Assembly (NCBI GenBank): GCA_963855995.1
Contig: OY979718.1
Location: forward strand, 35,038,059 to 35,102,058
DNA: 64,000 bases
DNA from: Muricea muricata
Lineage: Eukaryota; Cnidaria; Anthozoa; Malacalcyonacea; Plexauridae
Reading direction: 5' to 3'
Positions 12,536 through 23,725 of this stretch are shown piece after piece. The notes below the pieces were generated by a model. That model was not told where the DNA came from, made no database searches, and saw nothing but the letters and a program-made list of their open reading frames with translations. Both the position numbers and the translations under genes were made by a program. Positions within the stretch are counted from its first letter, which is position 1; each line of letters begins with the position of its first letter.

Positions 12536-12812
12536 GTCGTTTAGATTTATCAGACGTCCAGAAGGGACTTTTACAGGGACCATTCTTTTAATTATTTATT
12601 TAGCTTTGCCACAAGTGCAGGGTCACCACAACAGCCTGAACCAATTACTGTGGGCCCGTATTACCTATCCTACTCTGTCAATTTTCCCTGTGGGAGGAAG
12701 CCGGAGTACCCGGAGAAAACCCACAACTTTCGGCAAAGCGTTGACTATACTCAGAACATTAGATGCAAAAGGCAAGTGGTCTGACCAATACACCATCGAA
12801 GCCCCAGATTAG
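12536..12812 (+). other. Unrecognised segment with a GC-rich motif
   Basis: The array ends abruptly at about 12535 and a different, more GC-rich sequence follows. A 97-residue frame spans it without any recognisable domain. At 12688-12725 it holds a GGGAGGAAGCCGGAGTACCC then GGAGAAAACCCACA motif, which I recall as a recurrent string in dispersed repeats of several marine animals. It is more likely a repeat fragment than a gene. Confidence 0.3.
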
Positions 12813-13570
12813 AGTTAACATAGAACAGAACTTGCTACGATTTTTATGCAAGGGCATTGCACGAAGAATGGGGTTAACTAAACTCAGAAATTACAGATTG
12901 TGCTGGAATTCTAAGCTATATTTTTATAACTAAAAATATAATGATATACCTGTAAAACTGTGAAATCCAATTTGGGTAGAGCACCAACTAGGACCAATTA
13001 ACATGTCGCTTCATCTTCTCAACAGAAATAATCCTTCTTTTGTTTTGATTAACTGTTTCGAAGAAAATCTGCGCACTGATACAGGAACAAGCATTCAAAG
13101 CAATCAAGAACACATCCGTGTCTGGACTTCTGATGACAACATTAGGATACGTCATGGATGCGTTTTTAGCATGACATAACTAAGGTATAAATGTTAAGAA
13201 TTAGACTATTAATCGTGTGAATAAGTTTGCTACATTGCTTCATTGCTTTCATCCAAATTTCATCCGTTTATCGGAATAGTATCTGCCTTTAACTGATTAC
13301 GTCACAAAACGTAATTATTCAACTTACCATTCTTGTGTCTGCTTCTTCGTGATCACATGTTAAGTCATCTACACTAGAGCAATTAATAACATCAGGCGAT
13401 TCTACTAACGTAGAGCAGTTTTTTTTGTGTGTGATGAGTACTTCAACACCGCAAAGTAGCCGGCGGGGACTTGATTTTCTCTAAGCTTCAAAAATGTATT
13501 TCATCAATTCTTCTTTATTCTTTCCGTTCGACAAGAACGTCTTCCATTGACGAGGAAGACGCTGCCATGT
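12813..13570. other. Non-coding gap
   Basis: No convincing frame, repeat or inverted repeat. AT-rich with scattered stops in all frames. Confidence 0.5.
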
Positions 13571-13879
13571 TCACCGTAAATTTTGACCGTGAATCAGACT
13601 ATACGATACCCTGGATGTTGTTCGCCTAACCTTTTCTGGACGACCATCGTGATCACCGTCTGGCAACTCTTCCACATTTTCAACAACATCAGGTAAATAA
13701 TCAAATGATTTTTTAGCAACAATCCTAAATGTTTTGAATTTTTCATGCTCCTGAAGGTCCAGCCATTCTTTTCTTCGGTTAATTGCCGCGTTTAAAGTGT
13801 CCGATGACAAGTGTCTTTGAGGCCCATGTTTGCATTCGAAGTGAAAAACGCAGTCAGAATCTCCAGCGTTAACAGCCAT
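13571..13879 (-). CDS. Unrecognised 102-codon ORF
   Basis: An ATG-initiated reverse-strand frame with coding-like composition: charged, with His/Cys near the start (HFECKHGPQRHL) and an RRKEWLDLQEHEKF stretch. The early part could be a fragment of a zinc-binding, transposon-associated protein, but I cannot name the family. No neighbour supports a gene model. It may be a terminal or single exon, or a decayed transposon piece. Confidence 0.3.
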   Translation of the reverse strand: MAVNAGDSDCVFHFECKHGPQRHLSSDTLNAAINRRKEWLDLQEHEKFKTFRIVAKKSFDYLPDVVENVEELPDGDHDGRPEKVRRTTSRVSYSLIHGQNLR

Positions 13880-14819
13880 ATGAGTGATTCACAATTAAAC
13901 CATTTGAAAGATTTTTTTCTACATTATTCTTCTAACTTTTTTACAAAAAAAAACCAAAAAAAAACACGAAGTTACTGTAAGTTATCCAGTCAATATTGAG
14001 ATCCTCTACACTCCATTCCATCATTCAAAAGCTTTGTTCGGCCATCAAATCAGGAGACTGGGTTGTAACTTACAAAATTACAGCTGATGCAATTTTATTT
14101 AAACTGCTTAAATTAAAAATGGCTGTATGTTATCAATTAAGAGTGGTGATTAAAAATGGAAAGAACAAAAAAACTGCGGGTCTACGAGTTGAGAACTCTT
14201 CGAATTCGGAATCAGCATGTTATAAAATGGTAAGCCACTAGAAAATATTTCAGTCCTACGATATATTAATGAAACTGAACGATATGGTGCCACAACATGC
14301 GGACTACCAACATACAATTTCATGACACGTATACTGGAGTCACAAAATATGAATGACCTAACAAATTCGTTGTTCTTATAAAAACAATCATCTGTTTAGT
14401 CTGTCTGTTATCGATGACTATGAGGTAGACTCAGACGTACATGGTATTATATTTGTATTCTACGCGATCCTCATCAGGTGTGATTTACGAAAGCCGATGT
14501 GCATAATAAATTTAACAAAAAACAGAACAAAGCAACCTATACAGTGCGTTTAGCGAATTATAATATTCGGGCGCATTTCATTTGACATGCAAATTCATTT
14601 TAGAAGTACATCTCGCCATGTTGGTTTTTGTAGTGATGCTTTGCTACTGGCTTTGGTAGACAAATTATCGAGAGTCCCGGTGATGTAAGAGATTTCTAGA
14701 AATGTATGCATGGCCAAGTTTACGGCTAAAGCAACTGGTGCAATACTCTGCATCATGGTGAACTTTCTACGTAGCTAATCAATTACCCGTTCTATGTGGA
14801 CACAAACATTTGATAATTT

Positions 14820-15416
14820 TACTTCTTTCTACAAATTACATCTTTTGCTGACAGCAAAATTTTACCCTTTGTAAATGCTGCTATATAGAGTTTGGCTTGG
14901 TAGAAACCAACACTATCAGCAATATCAAATCTTTTGCCAGAGAGAAGGTTCTTTAACAAGCCAGAGTTTTCTGGGAGGAATTTATCGCTCACTGTACCTC
15001 CCCATGCCTGCGAAATGAATGAGACAACACCCTGTGGAGTCTATGAGGAACTTGACGGTGTTGTGATGTTTGTAACTGACCATGTCATTGCTCGAGCTAT
15101 TAGACTTTTTGGTTTACCTATGAATACCTCGAAACAGCCAATAATTACAGAAACTCTTTTCCGAAAATTCCATTGGAACACTGCTGGCATAGTGGCATGA
15201 AATTCACCACGATCTGGCCATTTAATGAGAAATTTCAAACGAGTGGATCGATTTGTCAAATACTCGTGATGCAGTAGGTAAACAAATGTTGAAACGAAAT
15301 GCTAAATCTTGGAAAGGTTGCTTAGGCTTCAATCGGATTAGAACTAAGATAACAGGGCTCGAAATAGAAAAAATATTACCTGCCAAACTAAATCTTTCTC
15401 GCCGGTCAAATACCAT
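14820..15416 (-). pseudogene. PIF/ISL2EU-type transposase (DDE_Tnp_4) remnant
   Basis: Reverse-strand fragments in several frames read, in order: a helix-turn-helix segment (VLIRLKPKQPFQDLAFRFNI, then ASRVF, about 15330-15290), then FLIKWPDRGEFHATMPAVF, then RVSVIIGCFEVFI, then [20 protein letters not shown], then [14 protein letters not shown] and AFTKGK (to about 14840). This is the layout of DDE_Tnp_4 transposases. It is dead. The family's first catalytic Asp in the I-I-D-C-F-E motif reads Gly here. The stretch carrying the A-D-R-G-F motif is shortened to RFDI. Frameshifts and stops separate the blocks. No terminal inverted repeats were found. Confidence 0.72.
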
Positions 15417-15419
15417 TCA

Positions 15420-16900
15420 GCCTGTCACTTTATTTTTTTACCTGCGAAAAATAGTGAGGTCTCGTATGTTGTACAGATGAATGTTTTCATGACAGGCAAT
15501 TATTTTTAGTTTTATTGTCTTATATTAAACTGGTATATTTCACTGTACTAATCTTCGATTTAAGTGCAAATATACAAATATATTTATACAGCAAAGATTT
15601 CTACTGAGTATTTCAAGTATAAGCTAAAAATTCGACGTTTTTAATTAGTCATTGTTTTTTACAAGTTATGGTAATAAATGAAATAAACTGACATCAAACT
15701 TTTCAATTGATTTTGCTCCCATTTTTATCAATTTGGCAGTCCAGTTTTATTTTCGCCTGCCATCTCTAATATGTGGCCTGCTTTTGGGCATTGGCAGCTC
15801 GCTATTTCGAGCCCTGAAAAACTCCTGAATTGGGTTAAGTGCATTCTGCGACGTTGTTTTTACATGAGGTTGAACTAAATTAAATACATGATTTAAAACT
15901 TCAGATTTAAAACTTCAAATTTAGGAACTCCAGTGTGTCATCATTATTTTCAAAGCTTGGCTTTGTCAGCTGGCCAGCCAATAATTGGGAATTGGCAAGT
16001 GTGAGCTCTTCTGTGATTACTTTCATACAGTTCTCATTCCTTTTTTTCAGTTTCCATATCAGTTGAGATGAGTCTGGTAACAACTATTTTGCAAGGAAAT
16101 TTCTTCAGTCTGACAGCATTTGTTCACATTGGCCCATGTGTTTTCATCACACTCCATATCTCCCAGGTGCATCAATACATATTTTAAAGACATGCTGAAA
16201 ATTGTTTGATTTCTATCTCAAAAGACCCGACATAGATTTCATCTCATAAGACTAATTTGTGAAGCAGTTTATCAATATAAATTACAATGTGTAGGGTTTC
16301 TACTTATTCTTAAATTATTGTATGGTTTATTATAATTAACTCGCTATGTGTACTGAGTCTTGGCAAGAACCTGGCAGCTCATTACCACTATGTGAACTAT
16401 TAATACTTTCTCATTTTTTCTTCTGCCCAGCTGAGTTGACTGAAGCAATTTTTTATTCTGTCTTTGAAAACGAGCACTTCGAGAAATGAGTGCGAAAATG
16501 CTTGTAATGTTATTATCTCCAAGATTTAGAATTGGGGCCCAGTCTAGATTGGTAGTGTCGAATAAGTCTGCAGAATGCCCTACAATTAAAATACATCATT
16601 TTTGTATTAAAACACACTACGGACATCATTTTACGTACTCATAAATGAAATTATTTTACGTATTCATTGAATAATGAATACTTTGACATTTTTTGGTAAA
16701 CTGCACTGAATCTTCCATGCGGGCTTATACACAGAAGTCCCAGTTCCAGATCTTTACCAGCTTCCTCGCGTTTATTCTCCCTATCAAAATGGTAGGAATT
16801 AAAGAATGCCACTGACTATCAATATCTTCAATAGTATGACACTTAGCATATCAACCAACTTGTTTAAAGTTACATCTCGCGAGTTCTTTGTATTATATTA
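15420..16900. other. Non-coding gap
   Basis: AT-rich sequence. I see no exon pair, RNA gene or element ends. The transposase upstream may once have extended here. Confidence 0.45.
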
Positions 16901-16905
16901 ATTTA

Positions 16906-17181
16906 TTATGTGTGGTGATCACAGATAAACTCTGCGTGCTGTTTGTATAAAACAATTAGAGTTTCAACCTTCATACCATACCATTCGTTTTCTTGTTTCT
17001 CTTCAACACTTTTAACAATTTCATCCTTCTTATTCCGGAAAACAAATCCCTCGTTTTCTCCCATTAGTTTGATTTCTCTTGTCATGGATGCGCGAAGACT
17101 GTGAAGTAATTTCCTTACTTTCCCTAGCTCATCCACAGTCATTCTAAAACGACTTGCCAATGCTTGCGATTCCTCGAACAT
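16906..17181 (-). CDS. Unrecognised 91-codon charged ORF
   Basis: An ATG-started reverse frame ending in a stop, rich in Glu/Lys/Arg with hydrophobic spacing (FRMTVDELGKVRKLLHSLRA, then KKDEIVKSVEEKQENEW) that suggests alpha-helical or coiled-coil structure. No signal peptide, cysteine pattern or catalytic motif. It could be a small gene, a terminal exon or a transposon remnant. Confidence 0.35.
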   Translation of the reverse strand: MFEESQALASRFRMTVDELGKVRKLLHSLRASMTREIKLMGENEGFVFRNKKDEIVKSVEEKQENEWYGMKVETLIVLYKQHAEFICDHHT

Positions 17182-17562
17182 TATTTTGTTTGTCTTTTTA
17201 GATTGCTAGGAAAGTGCTCCATAAAGAAGGATAATATTTAGATGCTAGTACTCTTTCTATAGTGAATCTGTTAGTCGACCACCGGCAGTGTTTTCTTCTC
17301 AAACACCCATTATTTTACGCTAAGTAGGACTAGAAACTATTTGCAAATAGCGAGTTATTATTGGCTGCTCAACAGACATATTACGAGAAAAGTCGCAAGA
17401 GGGATGTTCCACTGTGCAATGGCCAGTAAATGAGATGCAGTTTGAAAACCTTGCCATTTCATTGGAAACTTGTGTGGCAACAAATTTGCGTGACAAGTTG
17501 CGGCGCAAGCTGCATAGTCTAAATGCGCCTTAATTCTTCTTACGTAAGAACAAGACAGAAGA

Positions 17563-17976
17563 CAACCTGATTCTCCGGGTCTTCACCTTTGCTACCCGCG
17601 CTACGGCGAAGACCCTGACACAGGCTGGTCACGTGGCGCCCAAATTTTGGGTGCTTGACATTCGTACTTAGCAGGGGTAGGTAAAAATGCGTTATCACAA
17701 ATTATTGTCTAACCGCAAGGGAGACCGAAGAAGCGGGAAGTCATCTGACTCTAAAACCGTATCATTGCTTTCTTTTGTGTTTGCATCACGCTATTGTAAT
17801 CTAAAGGCCTGTTCAAACGAAGCCAACATCACGCAAAATTGTTGGGCCAACCTACCACCTACCCCTGCTAAGTACGAATGTCAAGCACCCAAAATGTGGG
17901 TGACACGCGACCAGCCTGTGTCAGGGTCTTCGCCGTAGCGCGGGTAGCGGAGGTGAAGACCCAGAGAATCAGGTTG
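17563..17976. mobile_element. 414-bp MITE with about 125-bp inverted repeats
   Basis: The left arm (CAACCTGATTCTC, GGGTCTTCACC, CCCGCGCTACGGCGAAGACC) is matched by the right arm in reverse (GGTCTTCGCCGTAGCGCGGG, GGTGAAGACCC, GAGAATCAGGTTG). Identity continues for about 120 bp to AGCAGGGGTAGGT on both sides. The centre of about 170 bp is unrelated. No transposase frame. Superfamily not assigned, because a clean target duplication is not obvious. Confidence 0.88.
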
Positions 17977-17979
17977 GAC

Positions 17980-18556
17980 AGAATTTCAGTCTATTACTTT
18001 TATCCTTTCCACCTTTTTTCTAGCATTTCATACTTGATAGCAACAATACATTCTGGTAAAATCGACATGACGCCATTTTACGGTTAATTATAGTATTCGT
18101 CACATTTTAGGAAATGAAAAGATATAATCAGATTATCTAGCTCAAAATATCGATAGGATATTTTAGTTACGAACAAAATTTATCTACACAGGTATCTCGT
18201 AATTGCATAGGATAAAAAGCGACATGAATTATAAGTAAAATATAGAGATATAACACGAATTAATAATAAAGCCATAATAGTGCCTAGTGCATCAAGTTCA
18301 TTCATATTGCTGGTTCGAGTCGAACGCATAAACACCATATTTAAATTTATATCATGTTTATATACAGACTCATATCGATAATACTACCGCTGTACAGTAA
18401 TTACAGTAGGCAGTAGCTGCATAAACATCGACAGTAGCTGCATAAAAATACACAAATAAGTGAATAACTAATTTGATAAGCAAAATGAACACATTATGTA
18501 GTAATTCAAGATTTTCCGAAAAGATTATAGAGCAAATTGAAAGATTATGCAGGAAA
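17980..18556. other. Non-coding gap
   Basis: AT-rich, with small direct repeats (GGCAGTAGCTGCATAAA and ACAGTAGCTGCATAAA near 18410-18450). No gene-like frame. Confidence 0.45.
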
Positions 18557-18559
18557 TTT

Positions 18560-18582
18560 TCCCCCCTTGGCTCCGCCACTGC
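18560..18582. mobile_element. Solitary hAT-type end
   Basis: CCTTGGCTCCGCCACTG is the reverse of a CAGTGGCGGAGCC hAT-type terminus. No matching left end lies nearby, so this is a truncated element or a chance match. Confidence 0.35.
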
Positions 18583-18598
18583 TTGCACATACAGACCA

Positions 18599-18893
18599 GT
18601 GAACTGTAAAAAAACTGGAACGCTAACTCAATACAAAAGTTCAGTTAATGGGTGAAGCCAAGTTAGTTTTTTTGAGTTTTGAGACGAAATACTTAACGCC
18701 AAAGATCGGACTGTATATCAATTTGAAGCTATTAACAAGTTACATCTCAAAATCTTTACACCAAATACAAATTTTTAATAGCTTTCATCTGATATACGGC
18801 CCATTTTGTCACGTTTAGTATTTCAACTAAAAACTGAAGAACTGAATCAAATTGGCTTCAATTTTTCCCCCTGACTTATCGTTCCAGTTCACT
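18599..18893. mobile_element. About 295-bp inverted-repeat element
   Basis: The ends AGTGAACTG...CTGGAACG and CGTTCCAGTTCACT are inverted; the left end carries a small internal duplication. Inner blocks also mirror each other (GGACTGTATATCAATTTGAAGC against GCTTTCATCTGATATACGGCC). Non-coding, so classed as a MITE-like foldback. Superfamily unknown. Confidence 0.6.
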
Positions 18894-19646
18894 TATAGTT
18901 CAATGATACAGGCTTAGGTTTCTATTAACTTTCTGGGCCGTTTTCTGAAGTCGATTATCGTTCAAAAAATATAAACTGTACGGCGTCTTATTAAAAACAA
19001 ATAACATTTATTTATCTTTACTTACTAAATACAAATATGCTTGTTGGCACCTCAGAAATCCTACTGTTTTTTAGTGAAACCTCTCTAATTTCGATTTTTT
19101 AACTCGTGTTTCAATGTCCTCCATCTTGGATTTTCTTATATGCGCACGCAGCAGCTTGTTGCTGTACAGGAAAATCGCTGTCACTTGCTATTTTTATTGT
19201 TATTCGAAATTCATGCAAAATTATGATGGGAAAGTTTCTTCGCGATTAAAATATAATGGCTCAACTGTTTCCTTATTTTAATTATGCATACCTTTTTATT
19301 GTAAGGCTACAACTTTGGTTCACATGTGAAATATGGCCTTTTTAGCAATTTTTATCAAAATAATAGCGCCAAAACTGGCGCTATTATTTTGAAACGAAAA
19401 TTCTGCTTTTTGAATTGGTGTATTCATCGGGGAATGGTACGGTATCTCGCTTGTCTAACAGCTTCAAACTTCCTTCAAATCAAAACTGATGTCAACAATT
19501 TTGTAATGGACGAGTTTTGAAGTGTGGCAAGTTAAATTTCTGTTGTTGATGAGGACAATCATACATGCAGTGATTTGAGAGCAACTTGGCCACGCACGTG
19601 CTACAGAACGATCTGTTTGATCACTGTTCCTTTGTAAACACAGAAG

Positions 19647-20123
19647 CAGGGCTGTAGAAGAGGGGGGGGGCGCAGGGGGGCTGAGCCCCCCCCTCTACAA
19701 TTTCAAGGGGGGCTGAGCCCCCCCCTCTACTTTTTGCAAACAATATATTCCTCAGTTAAAGGGTCTATTTCAAAAATAAAAAGCCCTGAAAACAGGCAAC
19801 TCTTCATGTTAATATATTGATATTTCAGTAAAAAAAACCAAACAAAATTAGACTGAACAATTCGGTAATTGGTATAGACACTGTTCGCTTAGGGAGCTTA
19901 AGCAAGCAAGTTTTTGACAACACGGACGTGCATGATAAACACAAAAAGCAGAGCCATGATTGGTTAAAAAGGTGAATCTAGATCTACGTCTGGTTAACGT
20001 CCGTGTTCTCAAAACCGTCGCTTGCTGAAGGTCTCCAATATTTCACGATTTTATAATACTTTAGTCACTGAAGAGAGCCCCCCCCCCCCCCCCCCCTCTA
20101 GAAATTGCAGTTCTACAGCACTG
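19647..20123. mobile_element. 477-bp hAT-type MITE with G/C runs
   Basis: It starts CAGGGCTGTAGAA and ends TTCTACAGCACTG. Flanking 8-mers CACAGAAG (19639-19646) and CACTGAAG (20124-20131) match at 7 of 8 positions, a typical hAT target duplication. Inside the left end is a G run followed by GGGGGGCTGAGCCCCCCC repeated twice; the right end has a run of about 20 C. No coding frame. Confidence 0.8.
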
Positions 20124-20131
20124 CACTGAAG

Positions 20132-23100
20132 ACGGTAGGTTTCGTTTTTGTTAAATGTCTAGATAGGACTCAGAAAACGTTCAATCAGAAAGGTAAAAAA
20201 TCACTTTGTAGTTAAGTAGCGAAGAAGCGCAAGAAAGCTTTGCAGAAGTAGTAAAAGATAATACAACACAAAATAACTTCTGAATGTGAAACTGCAGTGG
20301 GTGTAAATATCATATTGTAATAGGCCACACTCAGTGGCCAAAAATTATGCCTAGAAATTGAATTCCGCTGCCCCCAATCAGGAACTAAATTTTGAAAGCA
20401 CAATATCTAAAGTTTTTAACTTACTTTATCCAAATTTACGTGTTGTCATTTCTGTAACCCGTAGTTTTTTTTTCAACAGCGTTTCAAATCACGCTTGGCA
20501 AAAATGTATGCAAAATCGCCAATTCAAAATGTCCCAATTTTTTACCGTCCGTGCGTAAATTAACGGGAGACTGGTGACTAAACTGCCTTCTAAAATTGCG
20601 CAATATTTCGAGCGGTGCTAGACGTTTAGGGTTGTCGGGGAGTATAGGAAACCTAGTGAAATTTGAAAGCGGGAATTACGAGGATAATTTTGATACCAAA
20701 GTTGCTATGGTTACGTTGTTTCCCTTTCTGTGAACGAATTTTGCTTCGAGGGTGCGTGCGCGAATCGGGTGAATTGCGAATTTTAGAAAAAAATCGCAAT
20801 TTTCGGCTAGTTATATCTTTTTTATTTTAACTCCGATCGTAAATTTTTTGCGTATTTTTAAAGTTAAGATGGGAACTTAAAATCGTATGTTTTTTGTTTT
20901 CAAAGTTTTGTTTTATAAAGTCATAAAAAAGGGCATGTTTTACGGGTGATATCTGGAACTCCAGTGGTAACAATTGATTGTCTGCACACATATGAAGTAG
21001 AGAAACGGATATAAAGACTGTCAAAGAAAGCAAAAAACAGAGGATACTGGATAAATCATTTAGATTAAGAGGTAAATAAACTTTTGGGTGTTATTTATCG
21101 GTAATCAGGCCCATTTTCTGACAGATTCCTCTTGTATGACCATATGTCTATTTGTTTGTACTTTGTACATTTAGGCAAATTATATTTTTACGTATTGTTT
21201 CTATTTTAAAATACTGGCCTTCCACATTTGGTAGTAAATACCTACGCGACATTTTTCCAGTTCTATGGTAGTATTACAAAGTATTTCAGCTCTTTTTTGT
21301 ATCATGTGAAGAATTCACGAGCTGGCCAATACATTTAGTTTTATTATATATGAAGTGACAGAGTCTGTGATTGAGATGTGTTGACACTTGATTTCCGAAT
21401 GTGTTATTAAGAAATCAGGTCATCTTATTTTACTACCTAAAATGGGGAAAGGGTCAGATTTGTTTTTAAATACACTGCAGCAGCAACATGGAAAATTCAT
21501 CCTGTGTGTGTGTGCTTTTATTAAAATCACACAGGCAGTCAGCTCATCACTACATTGCATCTTGATTGCTGACACACCAGAGTGACACTGGGTTTGTCTT
21601 CTTTAGGTCATTATTTACCTGACTACATCAGCTGGCAGCAAAAGTTTTTACCACAACCTATGTGTGCTCTCAATCCAAGCAGGCCTTTGCCAGCCAGTTC
21701 AAAGAACAATTAATGAAATACTTGAAAGGGCAATTTCATAGATATAGCAGCACAAAAGTTCTTTTGATGTGCTCCAATGCATGCTGTTAAATTATTTTGC
21801 CTTTTCTAATGTTAAACAATATTACTGAATGAGGAAAAGGGGGCACTGAATTTTTGGTCAACAAATAGAATTAATAGCATGTGTCACTTGCTGATTGACA
21901 TAAAAATTCTTTCCTTCACAATTAATCATGTGCCAATAAATTTGGGGCCATTTACTTGCATTGTACAGTACTAAACAATGGCCAGAAATAGATCAATCTC
22001 AGTGGATCAAAGTGGTGGAAAGTGGAGGGGGCATTGTAGAATAGCCTAACTCAAGGATCTGTCAACACAATGCATGTATGGAATTGCACTTTGTAAAGCT
22101 ATATAGTGCTGCCATACTGTTCATTATTCACTCTATTGCTGTACAAATTTATTTGTGAATGTCATGGTCTTTCACCATAGTCAATTGGCAAACCCAATCT
22201 TACTTTGTTGTTTGAGCCCAATGGATGATAAACACTCCCTTTACTTGTCAAGGAAAGAGTTTTATCTTGCTTATGCATACTAAAAGTCCAAACCAATGAG
22301 AATACAAAGTAAACTAAAACAGTAAAAGACACTGTATATAATAAATAATATATAATTGTAAAATAGACCAATTACAACCATTATATGAATTACTGTACAC
22401 TAAAAGTATTGATTATAAACAAAACACTTGTACATCCTGACACCTAATAAATTAGTTACTAAACAGTATATAATAGATAAAAGTCTGAGAATTTTTCCAT
22501 AATTGTCTGATCATGTTTTGAGTTTGGTGGGCAAGGGGAATGGTTGGGGAATAACAGGAATACCACATTTATTGCACTAAAGTACTAAAAAGGAATGAAG
22601 TAAGGTAGGTCATTAAGAACTTCCCACTCACCCAGCTATCTTTTTTCCCTTGAGCATTGTTACTTGCTATAACATCAGAGTTCTTGTATTATCAAAACAT
22701 CTCACACAGCACAAGATTACTGTGTCTATTGTCCAACCATATTGTTCGTATGCCATATGTACATTTATATACTATTTCATATGTAATTGCAAGGATGAAA
22801 ATGGAAAGCTTCCTTGCTTTACTTTATATTTTGATGGCTATGCTTTATAATGATAAGGTAAATTTTGTTTACAAATTCATACATGTCATTTCAAATTTTC
22901 AATCCTACATTTTATGACCCAAATGCGCAATTTAGCGAGCTATTTCTTTTCATGACTGCTTCTCCAGAATACCCAACAGGTAAAAACTTGTAAACAAAAT
23001 TTTTTTTCCACAAATATCCTGAATAGATTTTGCTAAAACTTGCACATTATATTCAGGTAATCAGATTCACTTCAGAATACAACCACAGCAGTCTTCACAG

Positions 23101-23725
23101 AAGAAAAACGTGCCGTAGCTCACTGTCACGCCAGAGTTCATCAACAGTAAAATGCTCATGATTCATGTACCACATCTCTTCTATTTAGTTTCGCCAAATT
23201 TTGTATCATTTGCCAAAATGTTGGGTTTTATTCTTTATTGCGTTTATAGCAGTAGTTCACCATTTTGAAAGAATGAAGCGGACTACTTCATCTAGGCAGC
23301 CAATATTGGATATTTTCACTTGAATAACCGCTGGATATGCATATCGCATATTGGCGATTTTGCATGCATTTTTGCCAAGCGTGAATGTTCGCTAAATAAT
23401 ACATATTAATTCCCTCGCCCGCCATTTTGTTTTGAGCTTTCAAGACGCCTGTTCGTAGGTAAACATCCTTTTTTGCAGGAAAACATACTTTTCAGACAAA
23501 CCACGCATGCTCAGAGAAGATTGCGCGGGAAAACCAAGCGTAACGTAAATAAATACGAAAAAATCTTCGTACTAGAGGAAAAAGTATTTGAAACAAAAAT
23601 ATTTTAAGAGTGCGCTGAGCTAGTTCCCTTTTCAGTTTATTTTCAAAACTAAAAGCAATCTGAGAACAAATGATTACATAAAAAATACTCGAAAACATTT
23701 ACTCATGTGTGCACCTGACATAAAA
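20132..23725. other. Long non-coding stretch
   Basis: About 3.6 kb without a convincing exon. Short frames here lack domains, conserved cysteines or splice-site support. Slightly more GC-rich blocks near 20600-20780 and 23300-23420 look like old repeats, but I found no ends. Confidence 0.45.

Noticed and set aside
14934..15200. Plus-strand 88-codon ORF
   Set aside because: It is the antisense of recognisable transposase blocks on the minus strand.
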